Of a stretch of DNA of 57,336 nucleotides, positions 17,897 through 26,918 are shown piece by piece. The translations under genes and the position numbers were made by a program. The notes beneath the pieces are model-generated. The model was not told the DNA's origin. It worked only from the letters and a program-made list of their open reading frames with translations, and did not search any database. The stretch is taken from the NCBI GenBank assembly GCA_036381495.1, contig DASVCS010000099.1:1-57336 (forward strand). Reading direction: 5' to 3'. The stretch is from DASVCS01 sp036381495 (GTDB lineage: Bacteria > Gemmatimonadota > Gemmatimonadetes > Longimicrobiales > RSA9). Position 1 is the stretch's first letter. Each line of letters opens with the position of its first letter.

Positions 17897-18996
17897 CCCG
17901 CCCCCGTCCACCGGGACCGTAGCGTCGCGACCACGCGGTCGGCGGCGTGGCCATCCCACAACTCGGGCCGGCGACCGTTCGGCGGCGGCGCCTCGAGCGC
18001 CTCGAACGCCGCCTCGACGATGCGCGCCGGCGCCATCCCGACCAGCCGGTTCGTCCCCTGCGTCACCGTCACCGGCCGCTCCGTGTTCTCCCGCAGCGTC
18101 AGGCAGGGGATCCCCAGCACCGTGGTCTCTTCCTGGATCCCGCCCGAGTCCGTGAGGACCACGCGCGCGCCGGCCACGAGGCCGAGAAACTCGAGGTACC
18201 CCAGCGGCTCCATGAGCCGGAGCCCGCCCAGCGACGCGATCCGCGCTTCGAGGCCCGCCTCCGCCAGCCGCCGCCGCGTCCGCGGATGCACGGGGAAGAG
18301 CAACGGGATCCGCCGCTGCACCTCCGCGAGCGCATCGATCAATCCGCCGAGCACCTCCGGCGCATCCACGTTCGACGGCCGATGCAGCGTCACGACCCCG
18401 TACGCCCCCGCACGCTCGCCGACGCGGCCCGGCATGTCCAGCGCCTGCGCGCGCTCGCGGTGCCGCAGCAGTGTGTCGATCATCACGTTCCCCACGAAGT
18501 GCACCTTCTCCGGCGCGATCCCCTCCCGCCGCAGGTTCTCCTCCGCGGCGCGCTCCGTGGTGAAGAGGAAGTCCGAGACCGCGTCCGTCAACACGCGGTT
18601 CACCTCCTCCGGCATGCGTCGGTCGAAGCTCCGCAGCCCCGCCTCGACGTGCGCGATCGGGATCCCCAGCTTCGCGGCGACCAGCGCCGCGGCGAGCGTC
18701 GAGTTCACGTCCCCGACGACGACCACCAGATCCGGCCGCTCCTGCTCGAACAGCGCGTCCAGCCGCGTCATGATCTCCGCCGTCTGCCGCGCATGGCTCC
18801 CCGAGCCCACGCCGAGGTCGTGGTCCGGCTCAGGGATCTCGAGTTCGCGGAAGAACACCTCCGACAGCCGCTCGTCGTAGTGCTGCCCGGTGTGCACCAG
18901 CACCGGCTCGATCCCCGGCGCCGCCCGCAACGCCTGCATCAACGGCGCCATCTTCACCAGGTTCGGCCGGGTGCCCGCCACATTGAACACCTTCAC
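17887..18996 (-). CDS. wecB: UDP-N-acetylglucosamine 2-epimerase (non-hydrolysing)
   Basis: 369 residues, the normal length. It starts G-T-R-P close to the N-terminus and has G-D-V-N-S-T-L-A, H-V-E-A-G-L-R-S, H-R-P-S-N-V-D and T-D-S-G-G-I-Q-E-E, all conserved in bacterial WecB/MnaA. It interconverts UDP-GlcNAc and UDP-ManNAc in the cytoplasm. With the 6-dehydrogenase at 38.2-39.6 kb and the WecG-type transferase it could supply and use UDP-ManNAcA. The GTG start overlaps the upstream GT4 stop as GTGA. Confidence 0.94.
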   Translation of the reverse strand: MKVFNVAGTRPNLVKMAPLMQALRAAPGIEPVLVHTGQHYDERLSEVFFRELEIPEPDHDLGVGSGSHARQTAEIMTRLDALFEQERPDLVVVVGDVNSTLAAALVAAKLGIPIAHVEAGLRSFDRRMPEEVNRVLTDAVSDFLFTTERAAEENLRREGIAPEKVHFVGNVMIDTLLRHRERAQALDMPGRVGERAGAYGVVTLHRPSNVDAPEVLGGLIDALAEVQRRIPLLFPVHPRTRRRLAEAGLEARIASLGGLRLMEPLGYLEFLGLVAGARVVLTDSGGIQEETTVLGIPCLTLRENTERPVTVTQGTNRLVGMAPARIVEAAFEALEAPPPNGRRPELWDGHAADRVVATLRSRWTGAGWR

Positions 18997-20132
18997 ACTG
19001 CCTCCAGCCCACCGCACGCCGCATCCAGCACCGCGATCAGGCGCTCGATGCAGCGGTCGTCCGTGTACGCGTCCAGGAAGCGCGCGCGTCCGGCGCGCCC
19101 CATCCGCTCGCGCAGCGCCGGCTCGCGCGCGAGTCGCCCGATCGCGTCCGCAAGGTGCGACGGATCGCGCGGCGGCACGAGGATCCCGCTGATCCCGTCG
19201 GCCACGGCATCCGGGATCGCGCCCATCGGCGTCGCAATGACCGGGAGCGCCGCCGCCATGGCCTCGAGGACCACGAGCGGCAACCCTTCGGCCTGGTAGC
19301 CCGGGAACACGAATATGTCGCTCTCCAGCCAGAGCGCGCGCTTCGCATCGCCCGCCACGACGCCGGGGAAGTCGACGACGTCCTCGAGACCGTGGGCGCG
19401 CACCCGCTCGACCGCCTCCTCGCGCTCCGCATCCGAGACCCAGCCGCCCGCCAGGATGAAGCGGACCGGCGGCTCGGCATCCCGGAGCCTTGCGGCCGCG
19501 TCCAGCAGGTCGAGGAAACCCTTGGGACGGAAGAGCGCGCCCAGGTACGTCACCGTCACGGCCCGCGCCTCCGCGCCCGCTCGGTCCCGGGCGCGGACGC
19601 CCTCCGGGAAGGGATCCGGCACGCCCGCCGGCGCGACGAGCACCCGCTCCGGCGGCACCAGCCCCGCATAGAGCGAGCGGAGCCCCTCGCCCAGGACCGC
19701 CGCCACGCTCAGCCACCGCGAGGTCCGGCGCACCCACCAGCGGACGGGGGCAATCGCACCCGTATAGAACTCGCGGAAATGACTGCCGTGCAGGTGCGTC
19801 ACCACGCGGCACCCCGCCAGCCGCGCAATGGCCATCAGCACCGAATCGCGCAGGTACGCCCAGGCGTTCTGCGAGACCTCGATGTAGACGACATCGGGCC
19901 GGTGCCGCACCACGAGAGCCGCGAGCCGGCCGGCGTGTACGAGGGCGAGCCGGACGTTCGTCAGATCGAACCGGCCCATGTTCTCGAGCGAACGCCGGTC
20001 CGCCGTATCGAGATGGAGCACCGTGTAGGCCGCGCGCAATGCCGGCGAGCGGAGCAGCATCTCGGTGAAGACGGCCATCCCCTGCACCGGCGGCGGCGTC
20101 GGCCCGATGATCAGGACGCTGCGCTTCTTCAC
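18993..20132 (-). CDS. Glycosyltransferase family 4 (GT-B)
   Basis: 379 residues starting with GTG. The N-terminal domain opens with V-L-I-I-G-P-T-P-P-P-V-Q-G-M, and the C-terminal domain has F-P-G-Y-Q-A-E-G-L-P-L-V-V-L-E-A-M-A, the donor-binding E-x7-E type motif of family 4. It would add one sugar to the repeat unit in the cytoplasm. It lies between the AsnB-type gene and wecB, the latter overlapping by four bases. Donor unknown. Confidence 0.9.
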   Translation of the reverse strand: MKKRSVLIIGPTPPPVQGMAVFTEMLLRSPALRAAYTVLHLDTADRRSLENMGRFDLTNVRLALVHAGRLAALVVRHRPDVVYIEVSQNAWAYLRDSVLMAIARLAGCRVVTHLHGSHFREFYTGAIAPVRWWVRRTSRWLSVAAVLGEGLRSLYAGLVPPERVLVAPAGVPDPFPEGVRARDRAGAEARAVTVTYLGALFRPKGFLDLLDAAARLRDAEPPVRFILAGGWVSDAEREEAVERVRAHGLEDVVDFPGVVAGDAKRALWLESDIFVFPGYQAEGLPLVVLEAMAAALPVIATPMGAIPDAVADGISGILVPPRDPSHLADAIGRLAREPALRERMGRAGRARFLDAYTDDRCIERLIAVLDAACGGLEAV

Positions 20133-20291
20133 GCCGCCCGCCGTCTACCGTGCCGGCATCGCCGCGAGCCCGAGCGCGCCGCCGCGTCCGGGCACGCACT
20201 GCCGCTCGGTCCCGGCGGTGCGCGCCGCGCCGGCCGTCGGTCGCGGCCGACTCACGGCAGCCGCCACCCGCCGCGCCGAACGCGCTCGCCG

Positions 20292-22220
20292 TTACACCGC
20301 GAGCGCCGCGCTTCCATCACGGTCGAGGAACGTCTCCGCCCACAGCTCGAAGGTGAGGAACGCCCACACGCGCAATGCGTTGTCCTCTCGGCCGCTCCAG
20401 ACGTCGCGGATGATCCGCCAGACCTCGGCCGGGTCGAGGACGCCGCGACGCCGCAACCGGTCCGGCGCGAGGACCTCCTCGATCAGCGGCCGCAGATCCC
20501 GCTGCACCCATGCGCGGACGGGCGCGCTGAACCCCGTCTTCGGCCGCGTGACGACGTCGCGCGGGAGATAGCGCGCGGCAACGCGCTTGAGCGCGTACTT
20601 CCGCGTCCGACCCCGCAGCTTCAGCGATGAGGGGAGCCCGGCCACCAGCTCGACCACCCGATGGTCCAGCAGCGGCACCCGCACCTCGACCGATGCCGCC
20701 ATGCTCGCCCGGTCCGTGTACGTCAGGTTCAGGTTCGGCAGGAACGTCTTCAGGTCCAGGTAGCTCATCCGCATTACCGGGTCGGCGCCACGCGCCCGCG
20801 CCAGCGCGGCCCGATGGACGGCGAAAACGTCCGCCGCCGCAGCCGCGGGGCCGAGCAGCGCCGCGAGCTCGGCCGGCGTGTAGTACGAGACGTAGCCGAG
20901 ATACCGCTCCTCGAACGGCAGCCCCGCGCTGCGCACGAACTTCTTCGCATTGCGCGCCAGCGTCATGAACGGCCCCGGCCGTGAGGCGGGCAGCCGCGCG
21001 ACCGCAGGCTCGAGCACCCGCTGGCGCAGCGCGCGCGGCGCCAGCCGGTACCGCTCCGCGAGCAGCGCCGCGCGGTGGCGGCCGTACCCCGCGAACAACT
21101 CCTCGGCGCCCATCCCGGAGAGCATCACCGTCGCGTTCTCCCGCGCCGCCCGACAGATCAGGTAGGTCGAGAGCGCGGCCGGGTCCGCCACCGGGTCGTC
21201 CAGGTGCCACACCAGCCGCGGGAGCAGCTCCGCCGCGCGCGGCCGGAGCAGGATCTCGTGGTAGTCCAGGTCGCCGAAGTGGTCCCGCACCTTCCGCGCG
21301 TACGGCGCGTCCTGCACCTCGATCGCGTAGCGCGCATCCTCCGCCGTGCACTCGACCGTCCACGTCGTGATCCGCGGCACGCCCGCCTCGCGCATGAGCG
21401 CCACGATCAGCGACGAATCCACGCCACCGGAGAGGAACGCGCCCAGCGGGACGTCGCTCACCAGCCGGTCCGCGACGGCCGTGCGCAGCGAGGCGTCGAG
21501 CGCCTCGATCGCTTCCGCCTCGTCGACCGCACCCGCCGGCTCGAGCGGCACGTCCCAGTAGCGCCGCGTCTCGAGGTGGCCATCCCGGTATACGGCCACG
21601 CTGCCCGGCTCGAGCTGGCGGACCCCCGCGAACAGCGTCTCGGGTTCCGGAACCCAGAGGAAGTTGAAGAACTTCGCGGCCGCCGCCGGTTCGAGCCGCC
21701 GCTCCACTTCCGGCAGCGCCAGCAGCGCCTTCACCTCCGACGCGAACGCGAGCTGCGACGCCGTGCAGTGGTAGTAGAGCGGCTTGATCCCCAGCCGGTC
21801 CCGCGCCAGCACCAGTTGCCGGCGCCGCGCATCCCAGACCGCGAAGGCGAACATCCCGACCAGGCGTTCGACCGCGTCCACGCCCCACTCGCGGTAGGCG
21901 CCGAGCACGACCTCCGTGTCCGTGTCCGACCGGAACGCGTGGCCCTTCGCCTCGAGCGCGCGCCTCAACTCGCGAAAGTTGTAGACCTCGCCGTTGAAGA
22001 CGATCCACGTCTCGCCGCGCGCATCGGACATCGGCTGATGGCCGCGCGCAGACAGGTCCAGGATCGACAAGCGACGGAACCCCAGCCATACCTCGGGGCC
22101 GGACGCACGAACCCGCGCAACGCCGGCGTCGTCGGGTCCGCGATGCGCCAGCCGCGCGACCGCCGCTCCGATGACCGGCTCCGCGTGAGCGCCGCCGACG
22201 CAACCGAAGATCCCGCACAC
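20292..22220 (-). CDS. asnB: AsnB-type glutamine amidotransferase (asparagine synthetase family)
   Basis: 642 residues from a GTG directly before the nucleophile Cys2 (C-G-I-F-G-C), which must be exposed by Met removal; this fixes the start. The glutaminase domain also shows R-L-S-I-L-D-L-S and F-N-G-E-V-Y-N. The synthetase domain has the PP-loop S-G-G-V-D-S-S. Free-standing AsnB makes asparagine, but members inside polysaccharide clusters often amidate uronic acid sugars. The gene is eight bases from the two-domain dehydrogenase. Amidation of a HexNAcA residue is inference. A 159-base gap without features separates it from the GT4 downstream. Confidence 0.92.
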   Translation of the reverse strand: MCGIFGCVGGAHAEPVIGAAVARLAHRGPDDAGVARVRASGPEVWLGFRRLSILDLSARGHQPMSDARGETWIVFNGEVYNFRELRRALEAKGHAFRSDTDTEVVLGAYREWGVDAVERLVGMFAFAVWDARRRQLVLARDRLGIKPLYYHCTASQLAFASEVKALLALPEVERRLEPAAAAKFFNFLWVPEPETLFAGVRQLEPGSVAVYRDGHLETRRYWDVPLEPAGAVDEAEAIEALDASLRTAVADRLVSDVPLGAFLSGGVDSSLIVALMREAGVPRITTWTVECTAEDARYAIEVQDAPYARKVRDHFGDLDYHEILLRPRAAELLPRLVWHLDDPVADPAALSTYLICRAARENATVMLSGMGAEELFAGYGRHRAALLAERYRLAPRALRQRVLEPAVARLPASRPGPFMTLARNAKKFVRSAGLPFEERYLGYVSYYTPAELAALLGPAAAAADVFAVHRAALARARGADPVMRMSYLDLKTFLPNLNLTYTDRASMAASVEVRVPLLDHRVVELVAGLPSSLKLRGRTRKYALKRVAARYLPRDVVTRPKTGFSAPVRAWVQRDLRPLIEEVLAPDRLRRRGVLDPAEVWRIIRDVWSGREDNALRVWAFLTFELWAETFLDRDGSAALAV

Positions 22221-22228
22221 TTGCCGGT

Positions 22229-24409
22229 CTACGTCGCCGGTTCCGGACCGCCGCTCCCGGAGCGGCCGACCGGCTCCGGCCGGCCCGTTTCGAGCGAACG
22301 CGCGGCTCGCAGCGTGGCGCGCGACGCATTCGCCAGCTCCGCCAGCGGGATCGGCGCCGGACCGCCCTGCCGCACGGCGCGGATGAACGCGCGCAGCTCC
22401 GCCTCGTGCCCCTTGTCCTGACGCCCCTTCCAGCGCTCGCGGCGGTGCGCCCGGAACTCGGCGGCGCGGAAGTCGTCGATCACGCCCGTCGCCCCGCCCG
22501 CGAACACCTCCACCCGCTCCTTGCCGGCGCGCACGTTCCCCTTCGCCGTATACAATACGCTCGCCAGTGAGCCATCGGCGCAACGCAGGGTGACCTGGAC
22601 GTTGTCCCGCAGGACGGCCGCGGGATCCGCGCCCCCGAGCCCCATCGCCGTCACCTCGACCGCCGGCGAACCCGCCAGGAACAGCGCCAGATCAATGAAG
22701 TGGCAGCCCTCGCCGATCAGCCGGCCGCCGCCGGATTCCGCGTCGTGGACCCACGCGTCCGGCGGGATCCAGCCGGCGTTCACCCGGACGTGAACCACGC
22801 GGGCGCCCGGGGCGCGTGCCAACCGCTCGCGCAGGAACACGGTCGCCGGCGCGAAACGCCGGTTGAACCCGACGACGAGCGGGCCGCCGGCCGCGGCGGC
22901 GCGCAGCACCTCATCCAGCGAAGCCTCGTCCAGTGCGAGCGGTTTCTCGACGAAGACCGCCTTCCCTGCGCGCAACGCCTCCGCGGCCAGGCGCGCGTGC
23001 GAGCCGTGCCGCGTCGCGATGACCACCGCGTGGATCTCGGGATCCGCGAGCAACTCGTCCGCGGAGCCGGCGACGTACTCGAATCCGTGTTTCTCGGCGG
23101 CGTTCCGCGCAGTGATCCCGCTCGCGGTCGCAACGCCGCGCAGATCGACCTCGAGCCTCTTCAGAATCGGCACGAGCACGCCGGTCGCGAAGTTGCCCGC
23201 GCCGATCAGCCCCACGCCGAGCCGGGCTCCGCGCGGCGCCGCGCTCCGCGCAGGGCCGACGTCGATCCGCGCCCGCTCGGGCGCCGGCGCCTCCGGGTAC
23301 GCCAGCACCACGCCGAGCGCGCGCTTCGCGTCCGGTCCCGTCAGCGTCGCGTACGCCTGCTCCGCGTCGGCAAAGGCGAACCGGTGCGTGATCACCGCAT
23401 CCAGCGACAGGGCGCCGCACCCGACCAGGCGGAGGAATTCGGCCAGGTTGCGTCGCTCCGTCCAGCGGACGTAACCGACGGGGTAGTCGTGACCACCCTC
23501 CTCGTAGGCGGCGTCGTAGCGGCCCGGCCCGTACGAGCGCGAGAGACGGACTTCGAGTTCCTTCTCGTAATAGGGCGAGCGCGGCACGTGGATCGGGACC
23601 GCACCGACCACCACGACGCGGGCGCGGTCGCGCGCCAGTGCGCCGGCCAGCCGGATCGGATCCTCGCTCGACGTCGCGGCCGTGATGATCACCGCGTCGG
23701 CGCCCAAGCCACCCGTCGCGGTGTGGACGTGCCCGGCCACATCGTCGTGGCGCGCCACGGCGAGGGCGCCGTGACGCGCCGCGAGCGCGACCCGTTCCGC
23801 GTCGACGTCGATCCCGATCGGTCGCGCACCCGCCGCCTTCACGAGCTGGACCGTGAGCTGGCCGAGCAGCCCGAGCCCGATGACGGCCACACTCTCGCCC
23901 AGCCGCACATCCGCCTGACGCACGCCCTGGAGCGCGATCGCGCCGACCGTCGCGAACGCCGCCGACTCGGCCGCCACGCCGTCCGGCACCGGCACGACCA
24001 GGTGTTTCGGCACCCAGACCTGCTCGGCGTGATTCGCGTACCCCGCGCCCGCACACGCCACGAGCTGGCCGACTTCGAGGTCGTCCACGCCGGCGCCCAC
24101 GGCCTCGACCACCCCGGCACAACTGTACCCCAGCGGTGTGAGCGCGGAGAGCCGGCTCCTTGCTTTGCGGTACGCGCTCGCCAGCCCTTCCCGCGCGGCC
24201 GTCTCGAGGACCTTGCGGACCTGGTCCGGACGCTCGCGCGCCTTGCCCAGCAACGACTTGCGGCCGAACTCGAGCTTCGTCCGCTCCGTCCCGATGCTGA
24301 TCACCGAGAACCGCGTGCGGACCCGGACGCCGCCCGGCCGCACGACCGGCGCCGGCACATCGACCAGCCGGAGGACTCCGCTGTCCGGCTCCTGCACGAG
24401 TTGCTTCAT
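22229..24409 (-). CDS. Two-domain oxidoreductase: zinc-type dehydrogenase fused to Gfo/Idh/MocA
   Basis: 726 residues from ATG (M-K-Q-L-V-Q). Residues about 1-350 are a medium-chain dehydrogenase/reductase with G-Y-S-C-A-G-V-V-E and the Rossmann G-L-G-L-L-G-Q-L. From about 375 a Gfo/Idh domain begins (G-V-G-L-I-G-A-G-N-F-A) with the catalytic E-K-P-L-A-L. Such bi-domain oxidoreductases recur in bacterial polysaccharide loci, often next to AsnB and VpsJ-like genes as here. Substrate is unknown; a sugar or cyclitol oxidation-reduction pair is possible. A longer start (24547) would add an arginine-rich shadow tail. Confidence 0.9.
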   Translation of the reverse strand: MKQLVQEPDSGVLRLVDVPAPVVRPGGVRVRTRFSVISIGTERTKLEFGRKSLLGKARERPDQVRKVLETAAREGLASAYRKARSRLSALTPLGYSCAGVVEAVGAGVDDLEVGQLVACAGAGYANHAEQVWVPKHLVVPVPDGVAAESAAFATVGAIALQGVRQADVRLGESVAVIGLGLLGQLTVQLVKAAGARPIGIDVDAERVALAARHGALAVARHDDVAGHVHTATGGLGADAVIITAATSSEDPIRLAGALARDRARVVVVGAVPIHVPRSPYYEKELEVRLSRSYGPGRYDAAYEEGGHDYPVGYVRWTERRNLAEFLRLVGCGALSLDAVITHRFAFADAEQAYATLTGPDAKRALGVVLAYPEAPAPERARIDVGPARSAAPRGARLGVGLIGAGNFATGVLVPILKRLEVDLRGVATASGITARNAAEKHGFEYVAGSADELLADPEIHAVVIATRHGSHARLAAEALRAGKAVFVEKPLALDEASLDEVLRAAAAGGPLVVGFNRRFAPATVFLRERLARAPGARVVHVRVNAGWIPPDAWVHDAESGGGRLIGEGCHFIDLALFLAGSPAVEVTAMGLGGADPAAVLRDNVQVTLRCADGSLASVLYTAKGNVRAGKERVEVFAGGATGVIDDFRAAEFRAHRRERWKGRQDKGHEAELRAFIRAVRQGGPAPIPLAELANASRATLRAARSLETGRPEPVGRSGSGGPEPAT

Positions 24410-24461
24410 CACCCTCCCCGTTCGCGCGCTCGCCCGTCGCGCGCGCCGCCTCGCTCGGCGA

Positions 24462-25880
24462 TCACGCCGGCCGCGCAGGCCGCGCCGGATCCCCGGCCGG
24501 TCCCGTCGTGCGCGCCGGCACGCCACCGCCCGACGCGACGGGTACACCGGTGGCCGCCAACTCCGACAGCGCCCTCAGCATCCACGCCTGCACCCACCGC
24601 ATGTAGGGCAGACGGTTCACCCGGCGTCGTGTCCGTAAATGGTAAAAGAAGCCCGCAGCGTCCCGCATCTCGTCGATGCACCAGTCCGCGAGGCGGCCGG
24701 CCGCACGTTCGCCGTCCGGCACCCGGTCGCGCAACGCGAGCAGCGCCAGGATCGCGTGCGCGACCGCATGCACGTCCACCGGGTACGGCCGCCCCGGATG
24801 GAATCCGACCGCAGGGCCGTCGAAGAAGGCGCGCCGCCAGTACGCAATGCCGCGCTCGAGCGCATCGTCGAACTCCGTCGTCTCGAGCGCGTCCGCGATG
24901 TCCCGCAGCGCCACCAGGATGTATCCCGTGTGAAAGCTGTCGACCCAACCATTGCGTGCGCCCACGCCGTACGGCCACGCGCCGTCCGGGCGCTGGGCAC
25001 GTACCGTGAACCGCGCCGCGCGCATCGCATCGTCCGCCAGCTCCCCCGCCGCCGCGCCGCCGGCCGCGGCAAGCCGCGCCAGCAGCGATGCCGCCAGCAG
25101 ACTCGCGTTGTGCACCGCGCGCCGGTCCACCGGCGTGTAGCTGAAGCAGAACGTGCCATCGCCGCCGGGGATCCGGTTCAGCCCCCGACGCAGGAACGTC
25201 CCGGCGCGCGCCGCAAGCGCCGCCGCCTCCGCGGAGCCGAGCGCCGCCGAAGCATCGAGGAGCGCGTGCCCGACGAACGCCGTCGCCACTGCCGAAGGCG
25301 TCCCGGCCGGCACGTAGGCGTCGCGGTTCGCCCACGGAAACGGGTAGCCCCATCCGATCCCTCCCGCCACCGTCGCCCCGTTCGCGCCCAGCCAGGCCAT
25401 CAGCCCGCGCGCACTTTCGTAGAACCCCGCCTCCCCCGTCACCCGCGCCAGCCGCAGATGCGCGCCGAGCACCAGCCCCACCCCTTTCGCGTTGCGCACC
25501 GGCCGCACGCCGAGTAGCGGCCGCACCTGGAGGGGACTCCGCTTCCCGAACTGCGTCCACGCAACGCCGAGCCATCGACTCCCGAGGCACAGCCGCCGCA
25601 CCAGCGGGCTCGAAAGCAGGTCGTGCGGGTCGTACCCCGCGTAGTCCCGCCCGCGCATCCAGGCGTCCAGCGCGAGCGCGGCATCGAGCCAGCGGCGGTG
25701 TGGCGCCGCTCCGGTCGCACCCACGCCTGCGCCCCTGTCGATACCCGTGCCCGGGCCGACATCTGTGCCGCCACCCGCGTCCGCGGCGTCCGCTCCCGTC
25801 CCCGGACGCCTCGTGATGCCGGCGCGCACGCCATCGCCCGCGTCCGGCACGCAGGCTTCGCGGCGCTCGGGTCCGCTCAC
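24462..25880 (-). CDS. VpsJ-like polysaccharide biosynthesis protein (alpha/alpha-toroid)
   Basis: 472 residues from a GTG 16 bases after the WecG-type stop. From about residue 64 it is all-helical, with repeated helix pairs like six-hairpin/terpenoid-cyclase toroids, and motifs W-G-Y-P-F-P-W-A-N-R-D and D-S-F-H-T-G-Y. It resembles VpsJ-type proteins of exopolysaccharide clusters, whose activity is not established; a polysaccharide lyase, hydrolase or epimerase-like role is possible. The first 60 residues (G-T-G-A-D-A-A-D-A-G-G-G pattern) are low-complexity, encoded by degenerate GGGNNN repeats, and may be untranslated if the ATG at about residue 75 is used. Confidence 0.7.
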   Translation of the reverse strand: MSGPERREACVPDAGDGVRAGITRRPGTGADAADAGGGTDVGPGTGIDRGAGVGATGAAPHRRWLDAALALDAWMRGRDYAGYDPHDLLSSPLVRRLCLGSRWLGVAWTQFGKRSPLQVRPLLGVRPVRNAKGVGLVLGAHLRLARVTGEAGFYESARGLMAWLGANGATVAGGIGWGYPFPWANRDAYVPAGTPSAVATAFVGHALLDASAALGSAEAAALAARAGTFLRRGLNRIPGGDGTFCFSYTPVDRRAVHNASLLAASLLARLAAAGGAAAGELADDAMRAARFTVRAQRPDGAWPYGVGARNGWVDSFHTGYILVALRDIADALETTEFDDALERGIAYWRRAFFDGPAVGFHPGRPYPVDVHAVAHAILALLALRDRVPDGERAAGRLADWCIDEMRDAAGFFYHLRTRRRVNRLPYMRWVQAWMLRALSELAATGVPVASGGGVPARTTGPAGDPARPARPA

Positions 25881-25896
25881 GACGCCGCTCGTGCCA

Positions 25897-26646
25897 TCAC
25901 CGGCGCCCGCGCAGCCGCTCCGCCATCACTGCGGCGACGAACCACGGATTCGTCACCAGGTACCGACGTCCGTAGCGCAGCGGGTCCTGGGCGAGGCGGT
26001 AGAGCCATTCCAGGCCGTGGCCGCGCGCCCATGACGGCGCATCCCGTTTCAGCCCCGCGAGCACGTCGAAGCTGCCGCCGACGCCGAGTGCGACGGCCGT
26101 GCGGATCTCCGGCCACGCATCGGCGATCCAGTACTCCTGGAGGGGACTGCCCATGGCCACGAAGAGCAGATCCGGCCGCAGCACCGCGAGGCGCTCCCGG
26201 ACCGCTCGGTCCGCCGCGGCATCCAGGTAGCCGTGCTGGTGTCCCGCGATCCGGAGCCTCGGCCGCTCGACGCGGAACCGTGCGACCATCGCGTCCACGA
26301 CCGCCGGCCGCGCGCCGAGGAAGAACGCGGACCAGCCGCGCCGCTCCGCCTCCGCCAGGAGCCGCACCATGAGCGTGATCCCACCCACGTGGTGCAGTCC
26401 CGGCCGGCCCAGGCGTCGGGCCGCCCACACCATCGCCCATTCCGGGACGACCAGCTCGGATTCCTCGAGGATCGAACGGAGCCGAGCGTCCCGACGCGCG
26501 AGCCACGCCTTGTTCGCATTCGTCACCAGGATCCGGCAGCGGTCGCCCGCCTCGATCGCCCGCGCCACCCGCGCCACCGCGCCCTCCATCGTCACGCGAT
26601 GGACCGGCAGACCCAGGATCCGGACCGGCGCCTCGCCGGACGTCAC
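25897..26646 (-). CDS. WecG/TagA/CpsF-family glycosyltransferase
   Basis: 249 residues from GTG (V-T-S-G-E-A-P), the usual length for this GT26 family. It has T-N-A-N-K, the L-V-V-P-E-W-A-M region, F-F-L-G-A-R-P, and L-F-V-A-M-G-S-P-L-Q-E-Y-W, then G-V-G-G-S-F-D-V-L-A-G. Relatives transfer ManNAcA (WecG) or ManNAc (TagA) onto a lipid-linked GlcNAc. With wecB and a WecC-type dehydrogenase present, a ManNAcA transferase is a reasonable guess. The frame is open for 200 more codons upstream, but these are the repeat spacer and are not expected to be protein. Confidence 0.9.
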   Translation of the reverse strand: MTSGEAPVRILGLPVHRVTMEGAVARVARAIEAGDRCRILVTNANKAWLARRDARLRSILEESELVVPEWAMVWAARRLGRPGLHHVGGITLMVRLLAEAERRGWSAFFLGARPAVVDAMVARFRVERPRLRIAGHQHGYLDAAADRAVRERLAVLRPDLLFVAMGSPLQEYWIADAWPEIRTAVALGVGGSFDVLAGLKRDAPSWARGHGLEWLYRLAQDPLRYGRRYLVTNPWFVAAVMAERLRGRR

Positions 26647-26745
26647 GAGACCGCACCCCGCCACCGCCTCTCCGCCCCCCCGGCGTGCGCGCGGGCGCGC
26701 CCCTCCGCCGCGCCCCATGATCCAGTCACCGCCCCGCCGGCCGAC

Positions 26746-26771
26746 CCCGTAAACGTAAACGTTCCCGCTCC
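26746..26771. repeat. 26-base direct repeat, copy 1
   Basis: Identical to the copy starting at 26893. On the minus strand the unit reads GGAGCGGGAACG followed by two TTTACG blocks and GGG. The spacing of 147 bases is a multiple of three, so both copies translate as G-N-V-Y-V-Y-G in the frame of the following gene, although translation is not expected. Confidence 0.85.
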
Positions 26772-26892
26772 AGGCGGCGCAGCCGCCGCCCCCGTTCCCG
26801 GAAGTTCCCGTCCCCGCCCGTGCGCGTGCGGGTGCGCGTGCGCGGCCCGTCTCCCGTTCCCGGCCGATCCCATCGGCGCCGCAGGCGCCAAT

Positions 26893-26918
26893 CCCGTAAA
26901 CGTAAACGTTCCCGCTCC
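26893..26918. repeat. 26-base direct repeat, copy 2
   Basis: Second identical copy, closer to the sugar transferase stop. It is followed on the plus strand by a run of CCCGCTCCCGTT hexamers, which on the minus strand is GGGAAC/GGGAGC tandem sequence. Two copies in one spacer suggest duplication of a longer unit or a dispersed intergenic element. Confidence 0.85.

Noticed and set aside
26746..26918. CRISPR array
   Set aside because: Only two copies of the unit, 147 bases apart, with repeat-derived rather than unique spacers and no cas genes.
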